Origin: Bacteroidales bacterium
GTDB lineage: Bacteria; Bacteroidota; Bacteroidia; Bacteroidales; F082
Length of the DNA: 8,190 nt
Direction: 5' to 3'
Assembly: GCA_017508895.1 (NCBI GenBank)
Contig: JAFWRA010000135.1
Coordinates: 1 to 8,190 of the forward strand
Below, piece after piece: positions 7,194 through 8,190 of the stretch. Each line of letters begins with the position of its first letter. Position 1 is the first letter of the stretch. The position numbers were made by a program, and so were the translations under genes. The notes under the pieces were generated by a model. The model made no database searches. It had not been told where the DNA came from and saw nothing but the letters and a program-made list of their open reading frames with translations.

Positions 7194-7216
7194 AAAAATC
7201 TTTAAACTAGATTTTT
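7194..7216 (-). terminator. Terminator-like inverted repeat after maf
   Basis: AAAAATCT (7194-7201) and AGATTTTT (7209-7216) are perfect 8-bp complements around a 7-nt loop. The repeat lies about 30 nt past the maf stop, in a T-rich stretch when read on the minus strand. With a mostly A:T stem it would be weak. It is symmetric in base content, so the direction is assigned from context only. Confidence 0.4.
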
Positions 7217-7244
7217 AGAGATTTCTTTGCGAAGCAAACCCCAT

Positions 7245-7826
7245 TCAAAAGTCTTTCAAGCATTGGTACAATTTTCGGGTTGGCAGGCCCATCACGTTGT
7301 AGAACGAGCCTTCCAATCCGCTGATACCCACATAGCCAATCCACTCCTGGATGCCGTAGGCGCCCGCCTTGTCGAAGGGTTTGCAATGCTCGATGTAATA
7401 GTCGATTTCTTCAGCATCGAGTTGGGCAAAAGTCACATTGGAGCGCACCGCGAACGATTCTGTTTTCTCTGCCGAGCGCACCGTGACACCCGTCACCACA
7501 TGATGCGTCTTACCTAAGAGCAGTTGCAGCATACGTGTAGCGTCTTCCCTATTCTTCGGCTTGCCCAGAATCTCACCTTCGCAAATCACAACGGTATCGG
7601 AGGTGATCAGCAGATAATCAGCGGGCAATTCATCATCATTAAAAGCCAATGACTTTTGCTGGCTGAGGTATTTCGGCACCTCATCCAAGGGCAAATCTGC
7701 TGGATAGTTTTCAGGCGTTTCCTTGGTCAGAATCTCGAAATCCACGCCCATACCGCGCAGCAGCTCTTGTCGGCGCGGAGATTTGGAGGCGAGGATGATA
7801 TGGTATTTTTTTAGGTTGGAGAGCAT
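7245..7826 (-). CDS. maf: Maf-family nucleoside triphosphate pyrophosphatase (YhdE-like, dTTP/UTP type)
   Basis: A cytoplasmic enzyme hydrolysing non-canonical or excess nucleotides to the monophosphate and pyrophosphate. The 193 residues are the usual length. Motifs: ILASKSPRRQELL at 11-23, TSDTVV at 75-80 with the likely catalytic D77, GKPKNREDATRML in the middle, HHVVTGV, then KPFDKAGAYGIQEWIG and GSFYNVMGLP near the end. The KAGAYGIQ form is typical of the YhdE subgroup (dTTP/UTP) and differs from the YceF subgroup, so I favour a dTTP/UTP specificity; this is inference from the motif. The ATG at 7826 puts the SxSPRR loop at the expected distance from the N-terminus. It has its own -7 box upstream and is separated from surE by 132 nt with a terminator-like repeat, so it is probably transcribed alone. 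Confidence 0.95.
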   Translation of the reverse strand: MLSNLKKYHIILASKSPRRQELLRGMGVDFEILTKETPENYPADLPLDEVPKYLSQQKSLAFNDDELPADYLLITSDTVVICEGEILGKPKNREDATRMLQLLLGKTHHVVTGVTVRSAEKTESFAVRSNVTFAQLDAEEIDYYIEHCKPFDKAGAYGIQEWIGYVGISGLEGSFYNVMGLPTRKLYQCLKDF

Positions 7827-7852
7827 AATTTATTAAGGTGTGATAGACAATG

Positions 7853-7860
7853 CAAAAATA
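7853..7860 (-). promoter_or_regulatory. maf: Promoter -7 box for maf
   Basis: TATTTTTG on the minus strand matches TAnnTTTG and lies 26 nt before the maf ATG. A TTTG further upstream is too close (11 nt) to serve as a standard -33 element, so the -33 match is poor. The 14-nt repeats begin about 18 nt upstream of this box and could influence it. Confidence 0.45.
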
Positions 7861-7878
7861 ATGGTTTTCCACAAATCA

Positions 7879-7920
7879 GATTACCTTAAAATGATTACCA
7901 TAAAATAGTAATCATAAAAT
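7879..7920. repeat. Three tandem 14-nt repeats between the antitoxin gene and maf
   Basis: Units GATTACCTTAAAAT (7879-7892), GATTACCATAAAAT (7893-7906) and AGTAATCATAAAAT (7907-7920) run head to tail. The first two differ at one position; the third keeps the ATAAAAT half, while its first half carries the reverse complement of GATTAC. This combination of direct and inverted arrangement in 42 nt is more ordered than a plain AT-rich spacer. It lies upstream of the maf promoter and downstream of the antitoxin stop. Possible roles are a regulator-binding array or transcript-end structure. Confidence 0.55.
7892..7914. promoter_or_regulatory. Operator-like inverted repeat upstream of maf
   Basis: TGATTAC (7892-7898) and GTAATCA (7908-7914) are perfect 7-bp inverted arms with a 9-nt AT-rich spacer, the geometry of a site for a dimeric helix-turn-helix protein. 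On the minus strand the second arm is followed by TTTTAA, so it could equally be a weak terminator. HigA-type repressors normally bind upstream of their own operon, which lies outside the window, so linking this site to HigA is speculative. Confidence 0.35.
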
Positions 7921-7944
7921 GAGAATCGTATGCGAACTTCTCAT
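7919..7944 (-). terminator. Terminator-like hairpin after the antitoxin gene
   Basis: On the minus strand ATGAGAA pairs with TTCTCAT (7 bp), an inner TCG/CGA pair of arms extends the stem around a CATA loop with a 2-nt bulge, and the structure is followed directly by TTT. It begins 5 nt after the antitoxin stop codon, the expected place for the end of that transcript. The T run is short, so this is a moderate candidate. Confidence 0.45.
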
Positions 7945-7949
7945 AAAAA

Positions 7950-8190
7950 TCAAAATGTCGCCGCTATTTTTCTAATTGACTTCAACCGACTGACAAAATT
8001 TTGATTACGCCGCGCAGTAATCACATTATAGCGGGTCTGCATGGCCAAAAGCGGCTCGGCATCAATGTCAAGGGCTGCACTGATGAGCAAAGCTAATTCG
8101 GTATTTAGAGTACGCTTACCATTGAGCACTTCGTTCAGTTGCGTATAGGAGACGCCTATCTGGGCCGCCAATGACCTTTGTGAAATACCA
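7950..8190 (-). CDS. higA: HigA-type XRE-family antitoxin, C-terminal part (5' end outside the window)
   Basis: The reading frame is open to the window edge and shows the last 79 residues. GISQRSLAAQIGVSYTQLNE is a helix-turn-helix (SQRSLAAQIG, then the recognition helix around SYTQLNEVLNGKR), followed by LNTELALLISAALDIDAEPL and LLAMQTRYNVITARRNQ. This order (ISQ-LA--IGVS---LNE-LNGKR, then A--L--AL-I-AE-LL--Q--Y----AR) is characteristic of HigA addiction-module antitoxins. Such proteins neutralise a HigB-like ribosome-dependent mRNA-cleaving toxin and repress their own operon. A toxin gene is usually just upstream and would lie beyond 8190; it is not seen here, so the pairing is unproven. 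An internal TTG at 8171 could act as a start but would cut the DNA-binding domain, so I take the gene as partial. A solitary XRE regulator is the alternative. Confidence 0.85.
   Translation of the reverse strand, partial: GISQRSLAAQIGVSYTQLNEVLNGKRTLNTELALLISAALDIDAEPLLAMQTRYNVITARRNQNFVSRLKSIRKIAATF

Noticed and set aside
7879..7944. CRISPR array
   Set aside because: The units are 14 nt, directly abutting and without unique spacers, and no cas gene is nearby.
1..8190. Insertion sequences, tRNA or rRNA genes
   Set aside because: No transposase or integrase motifs, no terminal inverted repeats with target duplications, and no cloverleaf or rRNA-like conserved stretches were found on either strand.

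Overview
The window comes from a bacterium of the Bacteroidetes phylum, most likely the order Bacteroidales. The evidence is: two secreted proteins built like type IX secretion (T9SS) cargo, with an IgGFc-binding-like region, a PKD-like region and a Por-type C-terminal tail; an LpxB gene, so a Gram-negative with lipid A; gene starts preceded by A/T-rich sequence and no clear Shine-Dalgarno; and three candidate promoters with the Bacteroidetes -7 box TAnnTTTG. I cannot name genus or species. All recognised genes lie on the minus strand, so transcription runs from high to low coordinates.

Region by region, in transcription order. (1) 8190-7950: the C-terminal 79 residues of a HigA-type helix-turn-helix antitoxin, cut by the window edge. 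(2) 7949-7827: an AT-rich intergenic stretch with 14-nt tandem repeats, two inverted repeats and a -7 box for the next gene. (3) 7826-7245: maf, a nucleotide pyrophosphatase of the YhdE (dTTP/UTP) type. (4) 7244-7113: a spacer with a terminator-like inverted repeat and a promoter. (5) 7112-4870: a compact cluster of surE (5'-nucleotidase), a small three-helix membrane protein and lpxB (lipid A disaccharide synthase), with gaps of 7 and 4 nt. The 3' end of surE is made of an unusual hairpin built from direct repeats. (6) 4869-4768: promoter region. (7) 4767-124: two tandem paralogous secreted proteins 18 nt apart, probably one transcript. The downstream paralog lacks the end of its T9SS tail, and the 123 bases after its stop look like the out-of-frame remains of that tail.

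The surE-orf-lpxB cluster and maf are housekeeping genes for nucleotide clean-up and outer-membrane lipid A. The paralog pair is the accessory, surface-facing part and is where I would look for new biology. I did not find a convincing undescribed defence, mobile or biosynthetic system. The best leads are the broken secretion tail, the uneven conservation between the paralogs, and the surE hairpin repeat. No tRNA, rRNA, CRISPR array or insertion sequence was seen, and no stretch over 300 bases lacks a gene.
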